Assembly: GCA_017551425.1 (NCBI GenBank) | Contig: JAFZLQ010000106.1 | Span: 4,123-68,122, forward strand | Reading direction: 5' to 3' | DNA: 64,000 bases | DNA from: Bacteroidales bacterium | Lineage (GTDB): Bacteria; Bacteroidota; Bacteroidia; Bacteroidales; UBA932 | Shown: positions 1 through 8,950 of the stretch, in pieces | How the letters are laid out: the number at the start of each line of letters is the position of its first letter | Numbering within the stretch: the first letter of the stretch is position 1 | Notes under the pieces: generated by a model | The model's database searches: none | What the model was told of the DNA's origin: nothing | What the model saw: the letters and a program-made list of their open reading frames with translations, nothing else | Made by a program: the position numbers and the translations under genes

Positions 1-1471
1 AGCTGTTGTTGTGGTTCTCGCCGTCGCGGTTCTCCTCGCCGTTGGCCTCGTTGTGCTTCTCGTTGTAAGACACGAGGTCCATGAGGGTGAAGCCGTCATG
101 AGCGGTGATGAAGTTCACGCTGGCCTTGATGCCTCGGTTCTGGGAAGCGTAGAGGTCGGGTGATCCGGTGATGCGCTCCTTTACGTCGTCAAGCACGGCG
201 TCGTCGCCCTTGATGAAGCGGCGCATGCTGTCGCGGAACTTTCCGTTCCACTCGGCCCAGCGGCCCCAGGACGGGAACGAGCCTACCTGATAGAGTCCGC
301 CGGCGTCCCAGGCCTCGGCTATGAGCTTGGTCTTGCCGAGTATGGGATCGTGGGCGAGTGATTCCAGGAGGGGAGGATTGGACATGGGGGCGCCGTTCTG
401 GTCGCGGCCGAGGATGGCTGCGAGATCGAAGCGGAATCCGTCCACGTGATAATCCGTCACCCAGTAGCGCAGGCTGTCCACAATCATGTCCCTCACGTTG
501 GGGTTGTTGCAGTTGAGGGTGTTGCCGCAACCGCTGAAGTTGTAGTAGTACCCCTCGGGAGTGAGCATGTAGTAGGTCTTGTTGTCGATACCCCTGTAGG
601 AGATGTACGGGCCGTTCTCGTTGCCCTCGGCGGTGTGGTTGAACACCACGTCGAGTATGACCTCGATGCCGTTGGCATGCAGCTGCTTGACCAGGTTCTT
701 GAGCTCGTCCACCTGCATGCTGAAGCGTCCGGTGGAGGCGTAGGCGGCCTTGGGGGCGAAGAAGCCCACGTTGCTGTAGCCCCACACGTTGTAGAGCATG
801 TGGCCGTCCACGGGTGAAGGCTTGGAGTTCTCGAACTCGTCGAACTCGTGTATAGGCATGAGTTCCACGCAGTTGACGCCCAGTTCCTTCAGGTACGGGA
901 TCTTTTCGGCGATGCCGGCGAAGGTGCCGGGATGCTTGACTCCCGCCTCTGCGCCGCAGGTGAAGTTGCGCACGTGCATCTCGTAGATGACGAGGTCGTT
1001 CACCGGAGTCTCGAGCGGAAGGTCGTTCTCCCAGTCGAAGTCGTCGAACACCACGCGTGCGCGGTACTGGTACTTGCAGTCCCAGTTGGGCTGCTGGCCC
1101 CATACGTCACGCCCTACGATCAGCTTGGCGTAAGGGTCCATGAGTATCTTGGACTTGTCGAAGCGGTGGCCTTCCTGCGGGTTGAAAGGTCCGTCCATGC
1201 GGTATCCGTACTCGATGTTCTCGAAGTCGAGGTCGAAGACCATCATGGAGAACACGTTCCCGAGCTTGAACTCCTTGAAGAAGGGGATCTCCACGAAGGG
1301 CTCCAGCTCGTGGTTATGGAACAGGACCAGGGTGCAGTCGGTGGCGTAACGGGAATATACGGAGAAGTTTACCGCGTTACCGATGACCGTAGCCCCGAAG
1401 GGATACGGCCGTCCGGTACGCAGCTTGAGCCCCTTGTATTCGTGAGTCGGGAATAAGTCTACACGCTGCAT
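1..1471 (-). CDS. glgX: Glycogen debranching enzyme, GlgX/isoamylase type (GH13), 3' end beyond window
   Basis: The product is a GH13 alpha-amylase-superfamily enzyme that cleaves alpha-1,6 branches of glycogen-like glucans. The N-terminus (about residues 1-150) is the early-set sugar-binding domain (CBM48-like, with the 'GATVIGNAVNFSVYSRYA' pattern). The catalytic barrel follows, with 'NCVELMPIHEF', 'VILDVVFNHTAEGN' and the nucleophile region 'DGFRFDLAAILGRD', all typical of GlgX/TreX. The ATG lies at 1469-1471, four bases past the stop of the upstream STAS gene, so the two are probably co-transcribed. The frame is still open at base 1, so the C-terminal part is missing. GlgX, TreX and plant-type isoamylase are hard to separate from this portion; the debranching role is secure. 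Confidence 0.9.
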   Translation of the reverse strand, partial: MQRVDLFPTHEYKGLKLRTGRPYPFGATVIGNAVNFSVYSRYATDCTLVLFHNHELEPFVEIPFFKEFKLGNVFSMMVFDLDFENIEYGYRMDGPFNPQEGHRFDKSKILMDPYAKLIVGRDVWGQQPNWDCKYQYRARVVFDDFDWENDLPLETPVNDLVIYEMHVRNFTCGAEAGVKHPGTFAGIAEKIPYLKELGVNCVELMPIHEFDEFENSKPSPVDGHMLYNVWGYSNVGFFAPKAAYASTGRFSMQVDELKNLVKQLHANGIEVILDVVFNHTAEGNENGPYISYRGIDNKTYYMLTPEGYYYNFSGCGNTLNCNNPNVRDMIVDSLRYWVTDYHVDGFRFDLAAILGRDQNGAPMSNPPLLESLAHDPILGKTKLIAEAWDAGGLYQVGSFPSWGRWAEWNGKFRDSMRRFIKGDDAVLDDVKERITGSPDLYASQNRGIKASVNFITAHDGFTLMDLVSYNEKHNEANGEENRDGENHNNS

Positions 1472-1475
1472 GGGC

Positions 1476-1781
1476 TCAAATCTTCTTCTGGCACTCGTCA
1501 ACCGAGTCGAAATAGTCAAAGAATTTCTCGAATCCGGTCATCCCCATTACGTCCCTTACCTCGGAGCACACGTTCACAAGGCAGATTTTATGTCCCTTGG
1601 ACGCTGCGATCTTGTACGAGTACAGGAGGACGCGGAGGCCGGCACTGGAGACATAGGTGCAATCGGTCATATCGAGTATGATGCTGTTGCCCCTGTCGAA
1701 TACGGCCAGGATCTTTTCCTGTTCCTGGGCGCTGTTGGAAGAATCCAGCGACGCGCCCAGTTTATAAACTTCAGCAGCCAT
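1476..1781 (-). CDS. STAS-domain protein (anti-sigma factor antagonist type)
   Basis: This is a 101-aa single-domain STAS protein. The conserved loop 'DCTYVSSAGL' (residues 40-49) contains the serine pair (Ser45/Ser46) at which SpoIIAA/RsbV-type proteins are phosphorylated by an anti-sigma kinase. The rest fits the alternating beta-alpha STAS fold. It lies between the epimerase-fold gene (6 nt gap) and glgX (4 nt gap). No anti-sigma kinase or PP2C phosphatase gene is visible nearby, so its partner is unknown. It may be a stand-alone signalling module controlling envelope or carbohydrate functions. Confidence 0.88.
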   Translation of the reverse strand: MAAEVYKLGASLDSSNSAQEQEKILAVFDRGNSIILDMTDCTYVSSAGLRVLLYSYKIAASKGHKICLVNVCSEVRDVMGMTGFEKFFDYFDSVDECQKKI

Positions 1782-1787
1782 TCCGTC

Positions 1788-3647
1788 TTAGTCTTTAGGG
1801 ACGAGAACGACCTTCACCTTAGGCCTGTAATCCACTGCGGGAAGCTGGACGGTGAGCTTTTCGGCGTCGAACTTGGTCCACTCCCTGTCGTCGATCCACA
1901 CCTTGTCGATCTTCACGCTGCCGACGGGCAGGATGTCGGGCTGCACGCGGAGGATGCTGTCCTTGAATCCGTTGACCTGGGGCTTGAAGTAAAGGGTGAG
2001 GGGCTTCTTGGTGTTGAGGAGGTTGGTGTAGGTGGCTGCAAGGTATGCGAGCTCCACGGAGTGGTATGCACTCATGGAGTGGCTGCCCTTCTTGCGCTCG
2101 GTACCGAGCAGGTAAGGCAGACCGTTGGCCAGCACGTTGAAGTAAACGGCACCGTCCTCGTGGTCGAGGAAGTAGGTGTTGTAGAATGCTGCGGACTCGC
2201 GGGCATACTTCAGGTAATCGGCATCCTTGAACAGGCCGTAGAGGATCTCATAGGCGAGGATTGCCTGCTCCTGCTGCCACCATGCCTTGCGGTCGTGCCA
2301 TGCGAAGCGGTAGTATTCCTCGCTGCCGTGAAGCTTGCGCTCCATGACGTCGTACCAGCCGCCGCGCTGTACGTCCATACCGACCTTGGGCATGACCTCG
2401 GCGATATGCTTTGCGAACTTGACATAAGAATCCTTGGGGCAGATGCTCTGGAAACGCATGAGGTTCCATGCGATCTTGAGGTTGTGGCCTACGACGGCAC
2501 GGTCCTGCTGCCAGCCCCATGTGAGGTCGTGGCTCCAGTCGTCGAGGAAGCGCTCGTTTACGAACGGGCTGTTCTCGTAGTCGGGGAAGTGGGCGGTGAT
2601 GGTGTCGAAGGTGTACTCGAGGAACTTCTTGTACTTCTCGTCGCCGGTGGCAAGGTAGAGGTTGATGAGGTATGCGGGAGCATGGTCGCCGACGGAGTTC
2701 CAGTTCTTCTTGAGGCGGTTTGCACCGAGGCTTGCGCTGTCGGGGGAAAGGGTCACAGGGTCGATGTGGGAATAGTATCCCTCGCCCTTGTTGTCCTTGA
2801 AGAAACGGTCGAAGAGGTCGATGGTGAGCTCGGCGTCACGAAGGATTGCGGGGTCGCCGTTTGCGCGGTAGGTCTGGATGGGGCCTGCCAGTGCGTAGAT
2901 CTGCTCGTACATCGGGATTGCGTCGTAGTCGTCGCCGAACTCGGAGGTGAAGATCTTCTTCTCCATGCCGTTGCCGTCAACGTCGATGCCGTGATACCAG
3001 TAAACCACGTTCTCGTCCACATCGTAGAAACGCATGTGCTTCTTGAGGTATTCGACACCCTTTTCAGCCACCTCGAGGAAGATGTCCTCGCCTGTGAGCA
3101 TGAAGGCTGACGCCATACCGTAGATCATACGGCTGATGGTGTCGGTCTCCTGGCGGAATGAGTTGATCTCGCTCTTGCCGCTGAGGCTGACGGAGGTGCG
3201 GTACTTCTCGTAGTTGATGTCTCCGTCGGGGAACTGTGCGCGGATGAAGAAGTTGCAGATGCTGCGGGCCTGCTTTGCCCACCAGCCGGACTCCTCGAAA
3301 CGGAACTTTCCAAGCTCGCGCTCGGGGAAATCGATCTGCTTGGCCTCGAAGCTGTATTCGCCATCCTGACGGGGATAGAAGATACCGAAGACGAAGGCCA
3401 TGCGTCCGTTCTGGGAAAGAAGGGAGTACATGTTACCGGAGGCGTCCTGGTAAGGCTCGTCGAGGTTGCGGAGCAGACGGGCGAAGGTGGTGGGGGTGAG
3501 GGCGACGTCGAACGTACGGTTGTCGCTCGTCGTGAGCTTGAAGCACTTGCCTTTCTCGTCGAAATCGCTTACATAACCGGCAATCAGATCGGTAAACTCA
3601 AACTGCATCTTGCCTGCAGGTTTGAACACTTTGAAATTGTCTTTCAT
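1788..3647 (-). CDS. N-acylglucosamine 2-epimerase (AGE)-fold protein with extra N-terminal domain
   Basis: The 619-aa product has a central (alpha/alpha)6 barrel of the AGE family. The segment 'DRAVVGHNLKIAWNLMR' carries the family's conserved His in a G-H-x-x-x-x-A-W context, and 'WWQQEQAI' and 'YRFAWHDRKAWW' match other conserved aromatic/acidic barrel motifs. AGE enzymes epimerise C2 of N-acylglucosamine, glucose or cellobiose, or isomerise aldose and ketose. The protein is about 200 aa longer than classical AGE (about 400 aa). The extra length is a beta-rich N-terminal segment (roughly 1-120) and a C-terminal beta segment (about 540-619). No signal peptide is seen, so it is probably cytoplasmic. 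The neighbouring MFS and porin genes suggest it acts on an imported sugar, but the substrate cannot be read from sequence. Confidence 0.8.
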   Translation of the reverse strand: MKDNFKVFKPAGKMQFEFTDLIAGYVSDFDEKGKCFKLTTSDNRTFDVALTPTTFARLLRNLDEPYQDASGNMYSLLSQNGRMAFVFGIFYPRQDGEYSFEAKQIDFPERELGKFRFEESGWWAKQARSICNFFIRAQFPDGDINYEKYRTSVSLSGKSEINSFRQETDTISRMIYGMASAFMLTGEDIFLEVAEKGVEYLKKHMRFYDVDENVVYWYHGIDVDGNGMEKKIFTSEFGDDYDAIPMYEQIYALAGPIQTYRANGDPAILRDAELTIDLFDRFFKDNKGEGYYSHIDPVTLSPDSASLGANRLKKNWNSVGDHAPAYLINLYLATGDEKYKKFLEYTFDTITAHFPDYENSPFVNERFLDDWSHDLTWGWQQDRAVVGHNLKIAWNLMRFQSICPKDSYVKFAKHIAEVMPKVGMDVQRGGWYDVMERKLHGSEEYYRFAWHDRKAWWQQEQAILAYEILYGLFKDADYLKYARESAAFYNTYFLDHEDGAVYFNVLANGLPYLLGTERKKGSHSMSAYHSVELAYLAATYTNLLNTKKPLTLYFKPQVNGFKDSILRVQPDILPVGSVKIDKVWIDDREWTKFDAEKLTVQLPAVDYRPKVKVVLVPKD

Positions 3648-3681
3648 CTTTTTTTGTGTTTGTGTAATATATGATTGATTA

Positions 3682-4908
3682 TTAATTCATACAGTTTGCA
3701 CAGCACTCTTTAACCTCGTGCTCTACAATGGGCTTCTTGGGAAGCGTGGATGTGAATATAAGTACCAGTACGCCTATGGCCACGCTGGTGATGGCGGCCA
3801 CGACGAAGCGCTGGCGCAACGCCTCGGGAGTGGATCCGTTGACGAACAGGTTGATGTAGATGGGCGATACGAACTGTCCCAGCTGAGCCACCGACATGAT
3901 TATGGCGATGCCGAATGTGCGCTGGCGGGGGGTAACGATACGCGGCAGGTACAGCGAGATGGGAGGCAGGGCGAAGCCGCCGCCGAGTCCCACCACGAGG
4001 CATCCTGCCATCACCATTCCGAACGACTGTGCCACGGAGATCATCATATAGCCCGCTGCCATGATGGCGGCTGCGATGGGCATGGTCCAGTCTTTGAGCT
4101 TGCCCATGATGATGCCCAGCGTGAGGCCCGCGAGTATGGCGGGGATTCGCATGATGGACAGGGCGTAACCGCACTGCTTTGCGTCTCCCAGGCCCAGCTT
4201 GGTCATGTAGAGGGAAAGGTCTGTGTTGATGATGAAGTAGCAGGCGAAGATCATCATTGCGAAGAATGCGAGGATGACGATCTTGGGGTTCATCTTGTCT
4301 TTCTTGCCTGCTGCGTTGACCACGGGCGCCTTGGGCGGCATGGCGGGCAGGAAGAGGAACGCCAGGATGATGGAGACGATGACGAAGGCGTAAACCATGA
4401 AGGAATAACGCCAGGAGATGCTCGCCAGGATACCGGACAGACTCATGAAAAGCAGTCCTCCCAACTGGTTGGACGCACCCTGTATGCCCAGCAGCTTGCT
4501 TCGTTTGCTCACGTCGGGGGCGAAGTCGAAGATAAGCGAAGTGGACAGCGGGGTCATGATGCCGAGGCCCAGGCCGAAGAGCACGCGCATCGTGAGCAGG
4601 AGCCCGAAGTTGTTGACGAAACCTCCGGCTACGCCGAAGATGAGGAACAGGAACATGCCCGTCAGCAGAAGTTTCTTCTTGTCAACCTTCGAGGCCAGGC
4701 GCCCGGACAGAAGTCCCATGGGCATCATCACCAGCGTGGGGATGGTGAGGACGAGCTTGGCCTGGGTGGGGGTGATGGCGGGGAATGCATCCTTTATGGC
4801 GGCGATGGCCGGAGAAACAGCCGTGGGCGCCATGATGGTGAGGACAGATACCGACAGGATGGACGGTATCAGCATTTTGGGTAATTTCTTCTCCTCAGTT
4901 GCTTCCAT
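3682..4908 (-). CDS. Major facilitator superfamily transporter
   Basis: The 408-aa protein has about twelve hydrophobic segments and a charged central loop near residues 190-205. The loop 2-3 motif 'GRLASKVDKKKLLL' corresponds to MFS signature A (G-x-x-x-D-R/K). It is an inner-membrane secondary transporter. The C-terminus ends with a cysteine-rich tail ('ECCANCMN'), which is unusual and might bind metal or thiols. It lies 9 nt downstream of a porin gene and upstream of the AGE-fold gene, a typical outer-plus-inner-membrane import arrangement. The substrate is unknown; an organic acid or sugar acid would fit the enzymes upstream, but this is inference. Confidence 0.85.
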   Translation of the reverse strand: MEATEEKKLPKMLIPSILSVSVLTIMAPTAVSPAIAAIKDAFPAITPTQAKLVLTIPTLVMMPMGLLSGRLASKVDKKKLLLTGMFLFLIFGVAGGFVNNFGLLLTMRVLFGLGLGIMTPLSTSLIFDFAPDVSKRSKLLGIQGASNQLGGLLFMSLSGILASISWRYSFMVYAFVIVSIILAFLFLPAMPPKAPVVNAAGKKDKMNPKIVILAFFAMMIFACYFIINTDLSLYMTKLGLGDAKQCGYALSIMRIPAILAGLTLGIIMGKLKDWTMPIAAAIMAAGYMMISVAQSFGMVMAGCLVVGLGGGFALPPISLYLPRIVTPRQRTFGIAIIMSVAQLGQFVSPIYINLFVNGSTPEALRQRFVVAAITSVAIGVLVLIFTSTLPKKPIVEHEVKECCANCMN

Positions 4909-4917
4909 ATTATATAA

Positions 4918-6138
4918 TTACATAAACATTCGTGCCGGCTGTCCCACTGTGAGGCTCAGACGCAGGAAATTGACCACGCCCGCGATGAATTCGGGTTTGT
5001 CGGCGTTGATATTCTGCCAGATGAACTCCGGCGTGCAGTAATAGGTCAGGACCAGGCGTTTGGTGAGGCCCAGCTTGAAGTAGGCGCAGACCGTGGTGGC
5101 CGTATATCTGTCTGAGAACGCGCCCTGCACCTCGGCCTCTATGCCTATCTGCTTGAAGGGGTTGGCCGGATTGAGCTTGGACGGGAAGAGCCTGAAGCCC
5201 GTGGATGCCAGGAAGGTCTCCTTGAAGGCGTCGGCCTTGTCTGTGACTACCACGGGAATCTGCTTCACAATGTCGAACGGGCCGGTGGCGTGGGGGATCT
5301 GGCCCCTGAATCCCAGGTTTCCGCCCGCATTCGCGAATACCGTGATGGCGGGACGCTTGTAGGCGACCTCGGCCTCGTACGAGAAATACGAGTCGGTGCC
5401 GGTGAAATCGGGGATGAAGGAAGTCATGTCCTTCTCGAACTGGCGGTTGTACGACACGATGCTGTGCATCTGCAGGCCGCTCTTGAACTCCTGGTGAATG
5501 CCGGCGTATGCGGCTTTGAAATCCAGCGGTTTGAAATCGGGCTTGAGGCCGATGAAGAACACAGGGCCGCCCTTCTTGCTGAAGCTGCCGTCGAACTCGA
5601 TGGCGTCGTTGATGAAGATCTTGCGCCCGTAAACGTGTGCGGACGACTCTTCCAGGGCGATGCGGCCGAAGAACTGCGACTCCGAAACCGTGTTTCCAAG
5701 GCGTCCGACGCGGATCTTGAGGTTGTTGCGGAAATAGTGCTCCACCTCGAGGTTGGTCACCACCACCGACGCGTCGTTCTTCACGCCCGGCTCATTGTCG
5801 AGGAACGATACGGTGAAGTATGCGTTGGTGCGCTCGGGCAGTGCCGCCGAAAACACAAGGTCTGCGCGTTGCCTGTAGTACGTGGGGTTGGGCAGGGACC
5901 CTGTGACTCCGTCGTCGTTGGTGACGGCGAACGCCACGTCCTGGGCCAGCTGCATTGCGATGTTGACGACGTTGACCTTGCTGGTATCAACGTCGAAACC
6001 CTTGAACGTCTGGGCCTCGGATATCGCCGCGTTGAAGGTCGAATCGGCCTTGAACGATACGGTCAGGTCCTGGGCACAGATGCTGCCGCCCGACGCGAGG
6101 AGCGCCAGGACGGTCCAGCAGAATCTCTTGAACTTCAT
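4918..6138 (-). CDS. Outer-membrane porin-like beta-barrel protein
   Basis: The 406-aa product starts with a signal peptide (basic start, hydrophobic core, likely cleavage after 'GSICA'). It continues with alternating amphipathic strands such as 'RADLVFSAALPERTNAYFTVSFL', 'NLKIRVGRLGN' and 'LKLGLTKRLVLTYYCTPEFIW', and ends in a hydrophobic last residue. This is the pattern of a phosphate-selective or DcaP-type porin. It would form a passive outer-membrane channel feeding the MFS transporter encoded 9 nt downstream. Its place between the ThDP enzyme (12 nt upstream) and the MFS gene argues for substrate uptake. No TonB box or plug domain is present, so it is not a SusC-type receptor. Confidence 0.72.
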   Translation of the reverse strand: MKFKRFCWTVLALLASGGSICAQDLTVSFKADSTFNAAISEAQTFKGFDVDTSKVNVVNIAMQLAQDVAFAVTNDDGVTGSLPNPTYYRQRADLVFSAALPERTNAYFTVSFLDNEPGVKNDASVVVTNLEVEHYFRNNLKIRVGRLGNTVSESQFFGRIALEESSAHVYGRKIFINDAIEFDGSFSKKGGPVFFIGLKPDFKPLDFKAAYAGIHQEFKSGLQMHSIVSYNRQFEKDMTSFIPDFTGTDSYFSYEAEVAYKRPAITVFANAGGNLGFRGQIPHATGPFDIVKQIPVVVTDKADAFKETFLASTGFRLFPSKLNPANPFKQIGIEAEVQGAFSDRYTATTVCAYFKLGLTKRLVLTYYCTPEFIWQNINADKPEFIAGVVNFLRLSLTVGQPARMFM

Positions 6139-6150
6139 CCGGTTTCGGCT

Positions 6151-7809
6151 TTATACGCGTCCCAGGCTGAACGGAGGATAGGCCTCGTTGTCAACGACGA
6201 CGTCTATGATGCAGGGCTTGCCCAGGCTGATGGCGGCCTTGAGGGCGGGAACGAACTCGTCCAGCTTCTCTACGTGCCATGCCTTGGCTCCGCAAGCCTC
6301 GGCGTATTTGACGAAGTCGGGGTTGTCGAAGGTCATGAAGGCCTCGTCGTTGTACATGTTCAGCAGGAACTTCTTGATGATGTTGAACTCGTTGTTGTTG
6401 AAGATGATCCAGATCACCGGGATGTCGTACTGTACGGCGGTCATGAGCTCGAAGCCTGCCATCTGGTAGCAGCCGTCTCCTACGCCGGCGATGACGACCT
6501 TATCCGGATTGGCGCACTTGACGCCGATGCATCCGTTGGTATGGCTTGCCATGGGGCCGAAGCTGCCCGGATTCTGGTAGCGCTGGTTGTTGTTGAGCTG
6601 CAGGTAGCTGCTCAGCCAGAGCATGTGGGAGCCTGCGTCGCCCATGACGATGGCGTCCTTGGGCAGGTTGTTGGAGAGCAGGCGTACGATGTCTCCGGGG
6701 AAAAGCTTCTTGGCGTCGAGGTGGGGTGCCTCCTCGTAGTACTTGCCGGTGGGCAGGACGGGTGCCGGGGGAGTGGGGATGCCGGCGGCCTCAAGTGCGG
6801 GCAGGAGCTTGCGCAGTGCGAGCTTCACGTCGCCCACCACCGCTGCATCGGCCTTGTAAACCTTGTTGATTTCTGCAGGGTCAATGTTGATGTGTACCAG
6901 CTGCTTGCCCTCGTAGAGGTCTGCCTTGAAGCCGTAGGTGGCGTTCTGGGCGAAGGAGTTGCCCATAGCGAGCACGCACTCGGCCTGGTCGAAGTAGGTG
7001 TTGGCGGCCTTGTCTCCGGAGGTGCCGTACATGCCGAGGCAGAGAGGGTGGTTCTCCGGCAGGAGTCCGCGTCCGTCCATGGTCTGGACGAAGGGGATCT
7101 GGTACTTTTCTATCAGCTGCATCAGTTCTGCGGCGGCCTCGCTGCGTACGCAGCCGTAGCCTACGATCGCAAGCATCTTCTTGCGGGCGCGGATTGCGGC
7201 GGCAAGGATGTCTGCGGCCTTGCGGATGGCGTCATCCTCTGCGGGCACGGGCTTGATGTCGATCTTGACGGGCCTGAAGTTGGGGACTTCTGCGGTGGTG
7301 ATGTCCTTGGGGATGTGGATGTGCACGGGACCGGGGCGGCCGTTGAATGCGGTATTGAGGGCGTCCTCCATAATGTCGCAGGTGTCTTCGGCCCTCTCGA
7401 TGATGTACGACTTCTTGGTTGTAGCCGAGAACATCGCGTGGGAATCGGGGGTGCGGCTGAGACCGGTGGACTCGTTCAATGCGCCCTTGCCGCGCTGGCT
7501 CATGGATGTATATCCCGTTATGGCGAGTATGGGCAGTGAATCGGACAGTGCCACGGCCATGCCGGAGAAGAGGTTGAATGCGCCGGGACCGCCGGTGGCG
7601 AAGCACACGCCGAGGTTCCCGGGATTGAACATCGTGTATCCGCAAGCCATGAACGACGCCGCCTGCTCGTTGCGAATGATTATGGTCTTGATTTTCTTGG
7701 AGTCGCGCAGTGCGAGGAGCATGGAGGCGTTAACCTGGCCGCTGCCGCCGAATACGTATCCTACGCCGATGTCTTCAAGAATCTTTACGATAGTTTGATT
7801 TACATCCAT
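6151..7809 (-). CDS. Thiamine-diphosphate-dependent enzyme (acetolactate synthase superfamily)
   Basis: The 552-aa length and the three-domain order (ThDP-PYR, central, ThDP-PP) match the acetolactate synthase/decarboxylase superfamily. The catalytic glutamate is in 'IIRNEQAASF' (Glu48). 'GGPGAFNLFSGMAVALSDSLPILAITG' is the usual PYR-domain core, and the cofactor-binding motif is the GDG...NNN pair ('GVGDGCYQM' to 'FNNNEFNI'). Such enzymes decarboxylate a 2-oxo acid and may ligate the product. No regulatory small subunit (ilvN) or branched-chain amino-acid gene lies nearby. The neighbours are a tautomerase, a DJ-1-like protein, a porin and an MFS transporter, so a catabolic 2-oxo-acid role is likelier than biosynthetic IlvB. 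It differs from oxalyl-CoA decarboxylase in the motifs I could compare. Exact substrate unknown. Confidence 0.85.
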   Translation of the reverse strand: MDVNQTIVKILEDIGVGYVFGGSGQVNASMLLALRDSKKIKTIIIRNEQAASFMACGYTMFNPGNLGVCFATGGPGAFNLFSGMAVALSDSLPILAITGYTSMSQRGKGALNESTGLSRTPDSHAMFSATTKKSYIIERAEDTCDIMEDALNTAFNGRPGPVHIHIPKDITTAEVPNFRPVKIDIKPVPAEDDAIRKAADILAAAIRARKKMLAIVGYGCVRSEAAAELMQLIEKYQIPFVQTMDGRGLLPENHPLCLGMYGTSGDKAANTYFDQAECVLAMGNSFAQNATYGFKADLYEGKQLVHINIDPAEINKVYKADAAVVGDVKLALRKLLPALEAAGIPTPPAPVLPTGKYYEEAPHLDAKKLFPGDIVRLLSNNLPKDAIVMGDAGSHMLWLSSYLQLNNNQRYQNPGSFGPMASHTNGCIGVKCANPDKVVIAGVGDGCYQMAGFELMTAVQYDIPVIWIIFNNNEFNIIKKFLLNMYNDEAFMTFDNPDFVKYAEACGAKAWHVEKLDEFVPALKAAISLGKPCIIDVVVDNEAYPPFSLGRV

Positions 7810-7833
7810 GATATTTAATGGTTTATGAACTTT

Positions 7834-8073
7834 CTATTTGGATTTGTCGGACCACTGGTCCTCGTTGAACTTCGCCCTTGCGCTGGGCGGCGGGCACTCG
7901 GAGAAGAGCTTGCCTCCCGTGCCGCACTCGTTGAGGCCGTAGCCGTTGAAGAACAGGTAGATCCTGTCTTTGGGAACGTTGGTAACCTCGGAAAAAACTG
8001 AGATGAACTTGTCTGCCACGACCTTCTTCTGCTCGTCGGTCATCTCTATGCTGTGGATGATAATTGCCGGCAT
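7834..8073 (-). CDS. 4-oxalocrotonate tautomerase-like protein
   Basis: The start is set at 8073 because it places proline directly after the initiator Met ('MPAIIIHS'). Pro is the catalytic base of the 4-OT/MIF superfamily once Met is removed; the longer open frame upstream would bury it. The 79-aa product continues with 'MTDEQKKVVADKFISVFSEVTNVPKDRIYLFFN', a typical 4-OT helix and strand, while 'GGKLFSECPP' diverges. These enzymes interconvert enol and keto forms of 2-oxo acids. Adjacency to the ThDP enzyme (24 nt) suggests they handle the same 2-oxo-acid intermediate, as in aromatic or halogenated-acid catabolism, although the actual pathway is not identifiable here. Confidence 0.82.
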   Translation of the reverse strand: MPAIIIHSIEMTDEQKKVVADKFISVFSEVTNVPKDRIYLFFNGYGLNECGTGGKLFSECPPPSARAKFNEDQWSDKSK

Positions 8074-8130
8074 AATAAATAATATAAAGGAGATATGCCG
8101 GTTTGAGGCCGGCATATCCCCGGAAAAACA

Positions 8131-8907
8131 TTAAAGTGAATTGAGAACCTTTACGATGAGGTCGCCGTATGCGATGGAGGACTCGACCGAAGTACCGGTG
8201 ATGAACGGGTGGTCGTAGTAAACCTGAGGGTTGTTACGGCTGGTGTTGATGCGGGCGATGCAGGCACCGTTGGGGCCGACAGCGTCGCGGACGAGGTCCT
8301 CGAGAGGCCACAGGAAGCCGGGAGTTACGAGCTCGGGCACACCGTGGTTGTCTGCGTTGGCGCCATAGACGTCGAAGGACATTGCCATGCCGGGGCCGTA
8401 GAAGTCCCATGCGCGGGGATGTGCGCAGATCTTCTTTCCGTAGATGATGGACTTGTAGTCGTTCTCAGGATCGCGGAGGAAGACGAAAGCGGAGATAGCG
8501 TAGCAGAGGCCTGCGACGATCTTTCCACCCTTGTAGGCGTCCATGATGAGTTTGTGGAGCTCCCAGCAGTTGCACATGTCGATCATTGCGCCGGGGCCGC
8601 CGGTGAGGGCGATGCAGTCAAAGTCCTTCATGTCAAGCTCTGACCACTTCTTGGCGTGTGCCCACTCGTCGCCGTCGACAAGCTCTTTGCAGCGCTTGCA
8701 GACATCCTCGGGATTGGTCTTGTATCCCTGAACGGCATCTACGAATTCGGGATCGACGCTGATCTGGAAAGGAAGGGGCTTCTTGCCGTTCTTGGTGCCG
8801 AGGGTTACCTCGAAACCTGCCTTCTTACAAGCATCCCAGGGAGCCTGGAGCTCCTCTGCCCATGAACCACACTCGGTGGCGATGATAAGTACTCTTTTCT
8901 TTGTCAT
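8131..8907 (-). CDS. DJ-1/PfpI family protein (class I glutamine amidotransferase-like)
   Basis: The 258-aa protein begins 'KKRVLIIATECGSWAEEL' and carries the nucleophile-elbow sequence 'IVAGLCYAIS' with Cys135. Conserved 'LTGGPGAMID' precedes it. Length and sequence match the Hsp31/DJ-1/PfpI group, whose members act as glyoxalase III, deglycase, chaperone or isocyanide hydratase. A cluster of extra cysteines (about 70-73 and 112-114, in 'VCKRCK' and 'MCNCW') is atypical. It has no signal peptide. It sits in the long minus-strand operon, 57 nt before the tautomerase gene. A role in detoxifying a reactive carbonyl produced by the pathway is plausible but inferred. Confidence 0.82.
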   Translation of the reverse strand: MTKKRVLIIATECGSWAEELQAPWDACKKAGFEVTLGTKNGKKPLPFQISVDPEFVDAVQGYKTNPEDVCKRCKELVDGDEWAHAKKWSELDMKDFDCIALTGGPGAMIDMCNCWELHKLIMDAYKGGKIVAGLCYAISAFVFLRDPENDYKSIIYGKKICAHPRAWDFYGPGMAMSFDVYGANADNHGVPELVTPGFLWPLEDLVRDAVGPNGACIARINTSRNNPQVYYDHPFITGTSVESSIAYGDLIVKVLNSL

Positions 8908-8950
8908 AATGATTAAAATAATAAAGGATTAAAAATGGTATGTGAATGAA

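Noticed and set aside
1470..3110. Long plus-strand open frame opposite the STAS and epimerase genes
   Set aside because: It has no domain, is antisense to well-supported genes, and such frames are expected from GC-rich codon use. The same applies to the long frame opposite the ThDP enzyme (5290-7539).
6151..7809. Biosynthetic acetolactate synthase (IlvB)
   Set aside because: No ilvN or other branched-chain amino-acid genes nearby, and the operon context is catabolic or uptake-related.
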